From NCBI RefSeq assembly GCF_012584445.1, contig NZ_JABAHI010000008.1, forward strand, positions 1,116,001 to 1,180,000: DNA of 64,000 nucleotides, given 5' to 3'. The notes below the pieces were generated by a model that saw only the letters and a program-made list of their open reading frames with translations, had not been told where the DNA came from and did not search any database. Below, in pieces: positions 35,446-43,396 of the stretch (position 1 is its first letter; each line of letters starts with the position of its first letter). A program made the position numbers and the translations under genes. The DNA is from Olsenella sp. KGMB02461. GTDB taxonomy: Bacteria; Actinomycetota; Coriobacteriia; Coriobacteriales; Atopobiaceae.

Positions 35446-37722
35446 ATGAAGGCCACGCTGCTATTTCCCCCAGGATGGAGTCCCGCAGGACCTTATCTTG
35501 CCTTACCTGTGTTGAAAAGCTATGTTGAGACAACCACGAACCACACGGTAGATATCCGGGATATAAATATTGATTTTTATGATTGGTACTTCTCTGAAGC
35601 TCATGGTGTTTCTTGCTTAGACAATCTAGATAACAGCACTCTTACGCCGTCTGCCTACATTACGTCGCAACTGGTAGCCGAAAGCGCACTTCAAATTGAA
35701 GAGGCCAAACACATATTTAGATCCAATCTCTACTATGACCTTGAGAAGCGCCAGTTAGCTGAGAATATTTTTCGCAATGCAATATATATACTGAATTTAT
35801 GCGATTCATCTATTAAATGTACATTTAATGACATCGTTTTTGATAAGTTTTCACATTACTCATCGACCAGCGTGCTCGCGGGAGCCGAGAATCAAAACAA
35901 TCAGCTATACCAGTACTACCTTCAAAACACGATCCCGCAAATTGTGATGAACCAGACGCAGTTCATTGGCATCTCTATCAGCGGATCATATCAACTTATT
36001 CCAGGACTCATGTTTGCTTGCGCAATAAAACAACATTGCCCAACAGTTAAACACGTTAGTTTAGGAGGTAACTACATCACAAGGTTGGCTGATTATCATT
36101 CAGACAAGATAACGGGATTTTTTAAACACATCGATAGCGTTATGATGTATGAGGGCGAATTAGTACTCACAGCACTTCTCAACACCTTGGAGAAGTCTGG
36201 AACTGTAAACAACCTACCTTCCCTCCTTACTGTCATCAATGGAAAACCCCAAAAAACACCTCTAGCACCGTCGGTGACAAACAGTTTCACGCCTGATTTC
36301 GATGGCTTCAGCCTTGACAAGTACTTCATGCCTGAATTAATACTCCCAATCTATTCTTCGAGGCAATGTTTCAATAATTGTGCATTTTGTACCATACCGG
36401 GAGCAACAAACGGCCGTTACCGGACTGTGGATATAGCACGTGTGGTTGATATTATGGATGAGCTATCCGTCAAATATAATACTTGCGTTTTTTCTTTCGT
36501 TGACGAGACACTTGAGGCATCTCGCTTAGATGCCCTCTCCAAGGAGCTGCTATCAAGAGGCCGGCACTACTTTTGGCATGGAGAAACCCGTTTTAGTCCG
36601 CGCCTTACTAAGGACGTTTTTAAAAAGCTATTCTCAGCAGGGTGTCGACAGCTTCAGCTTGGACTAGAATCCTACAATCAGCGTGTGCTTAATTTGATGA
36701 AAAAGAATACGAAAGTCGAGTGGATAGATCAGAATATTAATGATGCTCTAGAATCCGGAATACCCGTCCACCTTTTCTTTATGACCGGCTTCCCTACGGA
36801 AACCCGCGAAGAGGCGCTAAACACGATTAGCTACACAGAGCAAGTACTCAACAGCTCTCGATCCCGTTACAATAATCCATATAGCACTCGAGGCTTTGAT
36901 GCGTTCGGTTTAGACATAGGCTCGGATGTCTGGAACCATCCAGACTCATATGGCGTTACACCAATCCCAAATGATGAACAATACAATATACGATTGAATG
37001 TAAGATATGAATCACGCTATGGGATGTCCATGGATGAAGTGAAAGACGTTATCATATCCCACCGTTTAGACCATCTAAAAACAATGCTAGATGAGACAGT
37101 ATTCGAATATGAAGTCCCCGATCGCATACACATCTCTGAGGCAACTTGGGTGCTCGACGCTTCGCATGGCATAACTCCGACCCCCAACACTCTCCATGTT
37201 GCACGGTGTCCCTCCTATTTTCGCTCTCCTATTCAATTTAGAAATGACTGTAATTTTATTATTCTCTCTGGTAATTGTTACATTTACAGCTTGTCGACTC
37301 ATGCGATCTGTAAGGTTAAGAGCAATCGAATTAAATGCATTAAAGGAGTCTATTACTACGTTTCTCAAAACGACCAGTTCGATCAGTCTACAATTCCCGC
37401 GCTTTCGTTTTATAACATGCTAGTTGATGATCAGCCTGTTTTTACTAACTATTCGGATACAACCGACTACTTGCTAATGGCAAACCCCTTTATATCTGTT
37501 ACTACCGTTGCTTCAGATACTTTCTTGATCGTCACCCCTACTCAAAAAATCTCTCGCGCAGGCACTGGCTTTACCGAGGTTATCGATAACCTACACAGGC
37601 CAAAATCAATAAATTATCTGAACTCTATTTTAAACCAAAAATACTCTATTACGACTGAATCGATTCGAAATTTAATCTCTATCGCAGCCCATGGCGAATT
37701 GATTATTCCAGTATTGCCCTAA
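35446..37722 (+). CDS. B12-binding-like radical SAM enzyme, probable peptide-modifying enzyme
   Basis: This 758-residue enzyme shows a B12-binding-like N-terminal half: MKATLLFPPGWSPAGPYLAL, then IGISISGSYQLIPGLMFACAI and VKHVSLGGNYITRL. The classical DxHxxG is absent. The radical SAM core follows, with CxxxCxxC at C308, C312 and C315 (RQCFNNCAFCTIPG), and GLESYNQRVLNLMKKNT and MTGFPTETREEA downstream. Residues from about 560 are a separate region. The last 70 (TPTQKISRAGTG...SIAAHGELIIP) resemble a PqqD-like winged helix that could bind a leader peptide. This is a tentative reading. It is AT-rich and unlike its flanks. ATG 35446 has AAAGG upstream. The 39-codon gene starts 21 bp after its stop. 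The overall shape recalls RiPP-maturation radical SAM enzymes, but the exact subfamily is not recognised. Confidence 0.85.
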   Translation: MKATLLFPPGWSPAGPYLALPVLKSYVETTTNHTVDIRDINIDFYDWYFSEAHGVSCLDNLDNSTLTPSAYITSQLVAESALQIEEAKHIFRSNLYYDLEKRQLAENIFRNAIYILNLCDSSIKCTFNDIVFDKFSHYSSTSVLAGAENQNNQLYQYYLQNTIPQIVMNQTQFIGISISGSYQLIPGLMFACAIKQHCPTVKHVSLGGNYITRLADYHSDKITGFFKHIDSVMMYEGELVLTALLNTLEKSGTVNNLPSLLTVINGKPQKTPLAPSVTNSFTPDFDGFSLDKYFMPELILPIYSSRQCFNNCAFCTIPGATNGRYRTVDIARVVDIMDELSVKYNTCVFSFVDETLEASRLDALSKELLSRGRHYFWHGETRFSPRLTKDVFKKLFSAGCRQLQLGLESYNQRVLNLMKKNTKVEWIDQNINDALESGIPVHLFFMTGFPTETREEALNTISYTEQVLNSSRSRYNNPYSTRGFDAFGLDIGSDVWNHPDSYGVTPIPNDEQYNIRLNVRYESRYGMSMDEVKDVIISHRLDHLKTMLDETVFEYEVPDRIHISEATWVLDASHGITPTPNTLHVARCPSYFRSPIQFRNDCNFIILSGNCYIYSLSTHAICKVKSNRIKCIKGVYYYVSQNDQFDQSTIPALSFYNMLVDDQPVFTNYSDTTDYLLMANPFISVTTVASDTFLIVTPTQKISRAGTGFTEVIDNLHRPKSINYLNSILNQKYSITTESIRNLISIAAHGELIIPVLP

Positions 37723-37743
37723 AGACGAAGAAGGGAGGGGAGT

Positions 37744-37863
37744 ATGGAAGACAGGCAGTTGATGCAGCATCCACAAGATCAGGAGGATGATAACTCGACC
37801 GTGGGTGACCTCTTTATTGAGGTTCTTGATCATGAAGACTACTTGGTCAAATACTGCAATTAG
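37744..37863 (+). CDS. 39-residue peptide gene, candidate RiPP precursor
   Basis: The ATG at 37744 is preceded by a very strong ribosome site (GGGAGGGGAGT) and ends at TAG 37861. The peptide starts MEDRQLMQHPQDQEDD, runs through GDLFIEVLD and ends HEDYLVKYCN. It has 11 acidic and only two basic residues. Both tyrosines (33, 37) and the only cysteine (38) sit in the last seven residues. An acidic helical leader with a GDLFIEVLD recognition-like segment and a short Tyr/Cys C-terminal core fits a precursor modified by the upstream radical SAM enzyme and exported by the downstream MFS protein. No database family is claimed. It could instead be an unmodified signalling peptide. Confidence 0.7.
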   Translation: MEDRQLMQHPQDQEDDNSTVGDLFIEVLDHEDYLVKYCN

Positions 37864-37870
37864 CCCATGA

Positions 37871-37901
37871 GCCCTGCCTCTTCTTGGTTCTGAGGCAGGG
37901 C
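37871..37901 (+). terminator. Hairpin between the 39-codon gene and the exporter
   Basis: Perfect 10-bp arms GCCCTGCCTC / GAGGCAGGGC have an 11-base loop seven bases beyond the small gene's stop. There is no good T-run, so it is more likely an attenuator or mRNA-stabilising hairpin that favours precursor over exporter expression. Confidence 0.65.
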
Positions 37902-37917
37902 CAATCTTCCTAACACA

Positions 37918-39132
37918 ATGTTCGAAAATAGTCCAATAATTCTCCTCATAGCGGCTCGCGCGTTCTCATCTTTTGGAATATGGACTGTGTCTACGGCTGC
38001 TCCTTCTGTCATCTTTGACGAAACAGGAAACCTCGCTCTTATGGCTCTTCTTTTCGTCTTCCGATCGGTGCCAGCTCTTCCAGCCAATGCCGCACTGATT
38101 GCCCTCGAAAATCGTGGGCATAAAAGCTTTTCTATTTTGCCTCGCCTAGAACTTGGACGTTGCGTACTCTACTTTCCAACTATATTTTTTGATAATGAAG
38201 TAATTGTTTTAATATCAACCCTCGCATGGGCTTTCGCAGAATCTCTAGCAATGCCCTGCTACTATTCTTTAGCTCCCGTGGCAGATGTTGCCAACAAACC
38301 AGAAAAATCAATCAATAGATTACTCACCGTCACCAACCTAACAATGCTTGTAGGTCCTGCAATAGCGGGAACCGTTGCCACATATCTCCCTTTTGGAACT
38401 CTTTCCTTTATCTCAGTTGCGCTCTTTGCGGGTGCCTCCATGTTTACCAGCCGCTTTTCTAAAATCGTCCAACAAAGCTTCCATGACCCTTCAGTACCAA
38501 TATCGGAATCTTCCTTTGTTCCAAATGAAAATAGGGATGCAACCAGCGGCAGAGTAAATACGAAAATACCAAAAATGGTACTTATATACCTTATTGTGGA
38601 TGCCACGTCAGGCTTCGCTTTTGGGTCACTCAATCCGCTTATGCCCATAATTGCCTCAGGCATCTCAGAGGTCCCTATAGCCTTATATGGTGCTTTTCTA
38701 TCCTTGTTAATGGGAGGTCAACTCTGCGGCAACATTGTCTATGAGTTAATTGGAGACCTTTTCTCATCGAATAAACTTTACTTTATAGCAACGGGCTTCT
38801 CACTTTTGGCTTTCTTGCTCTTCGGGTGGGCACCTTGGTGGGCGCTTTGCGGCGTCTTTCTCTTTTTAACGGGCCTGGGCAATTCTATACAAGATGTGTG
38901 CCTCCTCACCTCCCTTCAGACTGCAAACCGACTATCTCCCAGTACTCGCCTCATTGCCCTTCGCGAATCAATCGGATCCATAACGGTGCTATGTGCCTCT
39001 GTTGTAATAGCGATATTAATTAGCCTTATCCCAGTCAACATCATTGTCACTGTAGTCTTTATCGTAGCCGTAGCCACATCGATAATTACCTGGACAAGGC
39101 TCTCAAATCCGCAGTCCAAACCACTCACATAA
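37918..39132 (+). CDS. MFS transporter, probable exporter of the peptide product
   Basis: This 404-residue polytopic protein is of the MFS drug/macrolide-exporter type. It has about twelve hydrophobic segments (IILLIAARAFSSFGIWTVST at the start; TLSFISVALFAGASM; FLFLTGLGNSIQDVCLL) and a charged central loop of about 60 residues (PSVPISESSFVPNENRDATS). RLELGRCVLYFPTIFF and LTVTNLTMLVGPAIAGTVA resemble MFS helices 3-5. The ribosome site is weak, and the gene lies just behind the hairpin, so expression is probably lower than that of the small gene. AT-rich composition and ATA/TTA codons match the radical SAM gene. Export of the modified peptide is inferred from synteny. Confidence 0.82.
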   Translation: MFENSPIILLIAARAFSSFGIWTVSTAAPSVIFDETGNLALMALLFVFRSVPALPANAALIALENRGHKSFSILPRLELGRCVLYFPTIFFDNEVIVLISTLAWAFAESLAMPCYYSLAPVADVANKPEKSINRLLTVTNLTMLVGPAIAGTVATYLPFGTLSFISVALFAGASMFTSRFSKIVQQSFHDPSVPISESSFVPNENRDATSGRVNTKIPKMVLIYLIVDATSGFAFGSLNPLMPIIASGISEVPIALYGAFLSLLMGGQLCGNIVYELIGDLFSSNKLYFIATGFSLLAFLLFGWAPWWALCGVFLFLTGLGNSIQDVCLLTSLQTANRLSPSTRLIALRESIGSITVLCASVVIAILISLIPVNIIVTVVFIVAVATSIITWTRLSNPQSKPLT

Positions 39133-39195
39133 GCGTATATCGATGTTATGTCAGACAAGAACCTGCGGACTCTGTCCAACATGTAGCTATCAAGG

Positions 39196-39396
39196 TCAAA
39201 GGTCATCAATTCCTCTTAGATCCCTCCTCGGTGCTAGATGCACCCACTTCCTGATCGACCTTGGCACCGCACGCCACCCAACGAGCATCCCAAAGAAGCA
39301 GACCGGGCACTCTATGCCTTGCACTGCTATGGCACGCTCACCTAGGTTGTTGCCGCATCCCTTTTTACGGCACTTTTTGTCCTCTAGGCCGAACAT
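39196..39396 (-). CDS. Doubtful small Cys-rich ORF
   Basis: This 66-codon ORF has CRKKGC and CPVC pairs (KKCRKKGCGNNLGERAIA... GIECPVCFFG), a zinc-ribbon-like spacing. It has no clear ribosome site and lies immediately downstream of a terminator on the same strand, so it may be a gene remnant or chance. The surrounding 39133-39491 region otherwise holds no recognisable feature and marks the right edge of the AT-rich island. Confidence 0.25.
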   Translation of the reverse strand: MFGLEDKKCRKKGCGNNLGERAIAVQGIECPVCFFGMLVGWRAVPRSIRKWVHLAPRRDLRGIDDL

Positions 39397-39426
39397 CGCA
39401 CGCAGCGTATCCTGCCACGAAAAAAG

Positions 39427-39449
39427 GCGCCGGCATTTCGCCGACGCCC
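39427..39449 (-). terminator. Terminator of the small membrane-protein gene
   Basis: On the minus strand GGCGTCGGC-gaaat-GCCGGCGCC is followed by TTTTTT. Confidence 0.88.
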
Positions 39450-39491
39450 TACAAGTCAGAGTGGAACCCTAGGTCCTCGCAACCCAGCGAG

Positions 39492-39710
39492 CTACTCCTG
39501 TTGTTGCCGCGGATGCGACTGCTGCTGGTCGCTGCGCGAAGCGCGCATGATGGCAGCCACAGAGATGACGATGATCACGGCCCAGACCACAGGGATCAGG
39601 ATGTCCAGTGCCGGAATGGTGGTTTGCATGCCGAGAAGCCCGGGCAACCACAGCAAGGAACTGGCGAACACGGCCGCGAGAATAAATACGATCCAGTTGC
39701 TAGTCTTCAT
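39492..39710 (-). CDS. Small two-helix membrane protein, unknown
   Basis: This 72-residue protein starts MKTSNWIVFILAAVFASSLLWLPGLLGM, giving one membrane helix. A second follows (LDILIPVVWAVIIVISVAAIM), then a short Arg/Gln-rich tail. ATG 39710 is preceded by AAAGGA nine bases upstream. An ATG seven codons earlier lacks a site. It lies between two terminators on the minus strand, so it has its own promoter or depends on read-through from the truncated surface-protein gene. No family recognised. Confidence 0.65.
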   Translation of the reverse strand: MKTSNWIVFILAAVFASSLLWLPGLLGMQTTIPALDILIPVVWAVIIVISVAAIMRASRSDQQQSHPRQQQE

Positions 39711-39733
39711 GAGTCTTGTCCTTTTTTCCAAAA

Positions 39734-39755
39734 GCCCCGACCCGAGAGTCGGAGC
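39734..39755 (-). terminator. Terminator of the truncated surface-protein gene
   Basis: On the minus strand GCTCCGAC-tctcgg-GTCGGGGC is followed by TTTTGG. Confidence 0.7.
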
Positions 39756-39779
39756 TTTTCTTAGGTACCCTAATGCGCC

Positions 39780-40154
39780 TTAAGCAGAGGCAGAGCTGTT
39801 GGCATCGTCATTCTTGCGACTGCGAGCCACCAGGAAGCCATAGATGGCGGTCAGAGCAGCGCCCAACACCCAAATCCAGTAGGGGAAGTAACAGGACTCA
39901 GGGGTGCGAGCCAGAGGAGTGCCGTCGTCAGAGATGGTCTCAGCCACGGCCTCGGGGGCTGCGGTCTCCTCGGCCGCCTCAGCCAGCGGAGTAGCGTCGT
40001 CCTCCACCGTGGTGGGAGCAGCAGGAGCCACGCCACCAGTGGCAAGCACTACAGGAGCCGCGGGGGCGGCAGGGGTAGCAGGAGTTGTCGTGCCAGCGCC
40101 AGGAGCAGGGTTGGGAGTGGGCGTGGGAGCAGGGGTGCCACCACCAGCATATGG
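39780..40154 (-). pseudogene. 3' remnant of a cell-surface protein gene
   Basis: The open frame runs from 40154 to the stop at 39780 but begins after a TGA with no usable ATG. GTG 40049 is the only candidate start and has no ribosome site. The translated 124 residues are a Pro/Thr/Ala-rich stalk (GGGTPAPTPTPNPAPGAGTT...). They are followed by ETISDDGTPLARTP, one membrane helix (YWIWVLGAALTAIYGFLV) and a basic tail. That is the C-terminal anchor seen in many coriobacterial surface proteins. The expected signal peptide and ectodomain are missing, and upstream DNA turns abruptly AT-rich at about 40155. The 5' part was probably lost by recombination. Confidence 0.7.
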
Positions 40155-40621
40155 TCAACTAGCTATTTATGCCACGTGTTTCATTTATATACTGTGTTTT
40201 AGTTACTGCCATCATCATGTATCTTATTTTCAAGAAAGCACTTCGCCTGGCACGCTATTATTGAGAGATCATCCTCGCGATACACATTATTTGGTTTTAT
40301 TTCAAGTTCGATGGCTAAGGTTAACGGCCTTGCCAAATATCAAGGGGCATCTCACACGCACGGCACCGTAATTTCAACTTATTATGTGTCCTTGCCGAAT
40401 GCCCACTTTCCTGTGTCTTCTTAATAAATGTGATTATTTCTTAAAATATACGGTAACATTCTTGTGTATTATCGATTGATGACTATGTGTAAATTTGCTC
40501 ACGTATTTCCCTGCATATATATGCACAATTATTGTATTTCGTAAGGTAGTTTAGCTGATACTCGTTGGAGTTAGAACTACCTCACTCACAGGATATAGGG
40601 TCACTATATACGTGATTGTTT
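40155..40621. other. 467-bp AT-rich region upstream of the surface-protein remnant
   Basis: No gene recognised. Composition is strongly AT-rich with many short T/A runs, in contrast to both flanks. It directly abuts the broken surface-protein frame, so it may be inserted or residual foreign DNA. I see no terminal repeats or transposase fragments. Confidence 0.5.
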
Positions 40622-41425
40622 TCACGGTAAGCGTGTGAATACCAACCGATGGCGATCCAGCTCAGAGCGCTCCTCATCCAACCTATAGCCGGCTTCCTCA
40701 AAACCGGAAAGCTCCCCTACCTCGCACACCTCATGCTCGGCGCACCAGCGCACAAACGTCCCGCGAGCTTCCTTGGCCGCAGTGGCGCGCTGCAGCCAAC
40801 GGCCGCCCTTCTCGGCGCCAAAGAGGCAGGTGACCACTTGGACACCGGCGTCCGCAAGCAGTTCAGACGTGCCGGAACCGCTGCATGCTGCCTTGGCATA
40901 CTCCTCGGAAGCCACGTTGATCAGCGCATCTGTGCCTTCTTGCACCAACGCCCAAGCCAGCCGGTCGCCCCAGTACTGATAAAGATTGCGCACAAGAGGC
41001 CCCTGAGCGGTGGTGCCTAGGGGCTCAGAGAACTTGGCGCCCATTTCCAGCCGATAAGGACAGACTCCGTCAAAGGGGCGCAACAGGCCGTAGAGTCCTG
41101 AGAGGATCCTCAGGTGATCCTGAAGGTAATCCAGCTGCTGTTGAGTCATCACTGCCGGCGCCATACGGGTGTACTGGATGCCTTGATAGGCTAGGAGCGC
41201 GGGAGGCGATGCGGGTCCTGTGGGCTCCCAGGCCTCCAGGGTCGCGAGGCAGCGGGTCGTAAGCGCGTCAGAGGTGCGCCAGAGGCGTTGGAGCTTCTCG
41301 GCAGGAAGGGAGCGCAGCAGCGAAGTGAGCGCTTGGGCATCGGAGGCGAAGCGCGGCGTGGTGGCTGAGGGCAACGAGGCCTCGGCGACCATCTTTTTTG
41401 CGGGCGAGATAATGAGGCGCAGCAT
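40622..41425 (-). CDS. yaaA: YaaA/UPF0246 peroxide-stress protein
   Basis: This 267-residue protein of the YaaA (DUF328) family opens LRLIISPAKKM. Conserved segments follow: AYQGIQYTRMAP, LRILSGLYGLLRPFDGVCPYRLEMGAKF, LYQYWGDRLAWAL, LINVASEEYAKA and RGTFVRWCAEH. E. coli YaaA lowers free iron and limits oxidative DNA damage under peroxide. The fold binds DNA. The sequence looks complete and of normal length. No strong ribosome site precedes the ATG. The Pth2 gene follows upstream on the same strand, 54 bp away. Confidence 0.92.
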   Translation of the reverse strand: MLRLIISPAKKMVAEASLPSATTPRFASDAQALTSLLRSLPAEKLQRLWRTSDALTTRCLATLEAWEPTGPASPPALLAYQGIQYTRMAPAVMTQQQLDYLQDHLRILSGLYGLLRPFDGVCPYRLEMGAKFSEPLGTTAQGPLVRNLYQYWGDRLAWALVQEGTDALINVASEEYAKAACSGSGTSELLADAGVQVVTCLFGAEKGGRWLQRATAAKEARGTFVRWCAEHEVCEVGELSGFEEAGYRLDEERSELDRHRLVFTRLP

Positions 41426-41479
41426 GGTGTCAGTGGGCGTGACCTGGGATTAGGCGCAGAGCTTAGGGTGGGTCACGGG

Positions 41480-41902
41480 TTAGTAGAGGGGCAGATCGCC
41501 GGTGATGGGGTCGATGTCGGCCGGGAAGAGAGGCTCGAAGGCCAGGCAGGTATAGGTGGGCTCGCCATGGAACTCTGTGATGCCGGCGTCGCGCACCAGA
41601 GAGACTACGAAGCCCTGCTCGCGGCCCTTCTCGGCGATGTCGAGGAGCGCCTCCTCGCCGTCCACGTAGACGCAGACCTTAGCCACGCCGGCGCCAAACC
41701 AAGCGGCCAGCGGGGAGTCATCGGCGGGGGCGAAGCGGGGGTCGCCATCGGGCTCCAGCGTGATGGTGGGGCCGTAGTGGGCCGACAGCGCCTGCAAGAT
41801 GGCATCCACGCAGGCATGCCCCGCCTGAGCTGCGATTTTGCCCTTTCGCATCTTAAGGTCGCGGCGCATCACGATCATTTGCTTGGCCTTATAGGCAGCC
41901 AT
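41480..41902 (-). CDS. Pth2-type peptidyl-tRNA hydrolase
   Basis: This 140-residue protein carries the PTH2 signature KQMIVMRRDLKMRKGKIAAQAGHACVDAIL, with K, G-K and Q-x2-H in the family pattern. VAKVCVYVDGEEALLDIAEKGREQG and VRDAGITEF follow. Enzymes of this family recycle peptidyl-tRNA in archaea and eukaryotes. Bacteria normally use the unrelated Pth1, so this would be an accessory enzyme. ATG 41902 has AGGAGG eight bases upstream. The open frame extends further without a start signal. It lies 29 bp after the CDF gene and is probably co-transcribed with it. Confidence 0.82.
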   Translation of the reverse strand: MAAYKAKQMIVMRRDLKMRKGKIAAQAGHACVDAILQALSAHYGPTITLEPDGDPRFAPADDSPLAAWFGAGVAKVCVYVDGEEALLDIAEKGREQGFVVSLVRDAGITEFHGEPTYTCLAFEPLFPADIDPITGDLPLY

Positions 41903-41931
41903 AGGGGATCCTCCTGAAGGCGACAGAAGCG

Positions 41932-43179
41932 TTACTCGGCATAGTCTACGTCTACGTGGACAGTGTAGGTGTATTGGGGATGAAGTCGAGTGAGGTCGTC
42001 GATGATCTGCTGGCGGAACTCCCCCACGTTGGTGACGCCAAAGTCGCGCACCACATCCAGGGTCACATGCCTCTTGGCATGGTCGACGTAGAGCGCGTGC
42101 ATGGACAGGGCGCCCGGGTGGCGCATGACCTCGTCGCGGATGGACTGGTTGAAGGCGCGCCACTGCGGGTCGTTGGGATCGGCGCCGTAGATGCCGCAAG
42201 TCAGGATGATGTGGTGCTTGTCAAAGACCTCTTTTGAGATGGCTCGGGAAAGCTTGTCTATCTCCTGCGCTGTTAGCTGGGCCGGCACCTCCAGGTGAAT
42301 GGAGCCAATCATGGAGTTGGGACCGTAAGAGTCGAGATAGAGGTCATGTGCGCCGATGACAGGCTTGAAGGACTCCACCTCCTGGCGCACTTCCTTGGCC
42401 AGCGTGGGGTCGATGCGCTCGCCCAGGATCTCGTTGATGATGTTTGCCAACATATCCCAACCGGATTTGATGACCACGGCCGAGATGAACGCCGAGATCC
42501 ATCCGTCCAGCGTGATGTGCCAGATCATAGTGATGAACATGCCCACCAGAGTGGCGCCGGTGACCACCGCGTCAAAAAGCGCGTCGACGCCGGAAGCATC
42601 GAGGGCTTCCGATTGGGTCTCCCTGCCGCGCTTGCGGGTATAGAGCCCCAGCCAGATCTTCATGACGATGGAGAGCACGATCACGATGACGGCTACCAGG
42701 TCATAATGAGCGAGCTCAGGGTGGATGACCTTGAGGATGGAATCGCGCATGGTGATGATGCCGGTGGCAAAGACAGCGGTGGCCACCAGCAATGCCGACA
42801 AGTACTCGACGCGCCCATAGCCCATGGGATGCTCTTTATCGGCAGGCTTTCCTGCCAGCTTGACGCCGATGATGGTGACGATGGAAGAGAGCGCGTCGGT
42901 AGCGCTGTTGACGGCGTCCAGAATGATGGGCAAGGAGTTGGCAATGAGGCCTATGACCGCCTTTGCCAAGGCCAATCCCACATTGGCGATTATGCCCACG
43001 GTGCCCGTGCGAGTGATCACCTGGTTGCGATGTTGAATCTTTTGCTCCAGCGTCATGGACTGGGCGGCGGGCTGCGAGGGGGAGCTCGGCTGCTCTGATG
43101 CGGCATGTGTGGCGGATTGCGCCTGCCCCGCGGGCTCCTTGGGCGCGGCGGCGTTGTGGGATGTGTTCTGTGAAGTCAT
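41932..43179 (-). CDS. Cation diffusion facilitator (CDF) metal exporter
   Basis: This 415-residue CDF transporter has a Pro/Ala/Ser-rich N-terminal extension of about 45 residues. Six helices follow, with the metal-site helix NSLPIILDAVNSATDALSS and the HPMGYGRVEYLSALLVA segment after KPADKEH. A second set of site residues is in EALDASGVDALFDAVVTG. The cytoplasmic ferredoxin-like domain is about 290-415 and is longer than usual (an extra VRDFGV...HVDVDY unit). It exports Zn, Mn or Fe in exchange for protons. The metal is not assignable by eye. The start follows AGGGG. Confidence 0.9.
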   Translation of the reverse strand: MTSQNTSHNAAAPKEPAGQAQSATHAASEQPSSPSQPAAQSMTLEQKIQHRNQVITRTGTVGIIANVGLALAKAVIGLIANSLPIILDAVNSATDALSSIVTIIGVKLAGKPADKEHPMGYGRVEYLSALLVATAVFATGIITMRDSILKVIHPELAHYDLVAVIVIVLSIVMKIWLGLYTRKRGRETQSEALDASGVDALFDAVVTGATLVGMFITMIWHITLDGWISAFISAVVIKSGWDMLANIINEILGERIDPTLAKEVRQEVESFKPVIGAHDLYLDSYGPNSMIGSIHLEVPAQLTAQEIDKLSRAISKEVFDKHHIILTCGIYGADPNDPQWRAFNQSIRDEVMRHPGALSMHALYVDHAKRHVTLDVVRDFGVTNVGEFRQQIIDDLTRLHPQYTYTVHVDVDYAE

Positions 43180-43396
43180 GGAATCGCCCCTGTTGATCTT
43201 TGCGCACAGGGGTCTATACCCAACAAGAGCTGCAGGTTGAGGGGCGTAGGTTTCTTGGCAGCAAGAAACCAGAGGGGTTTGCGCAAACGGTGGGGCCAGA
43301 AGATGCGAGGACTAGGAATCGCTTGGTTGGGCACACCTTAGATGCAGACAATTCGATCCGACGCCTTAAGGCGCCCGGCACAGAAAGGGGACTCCA

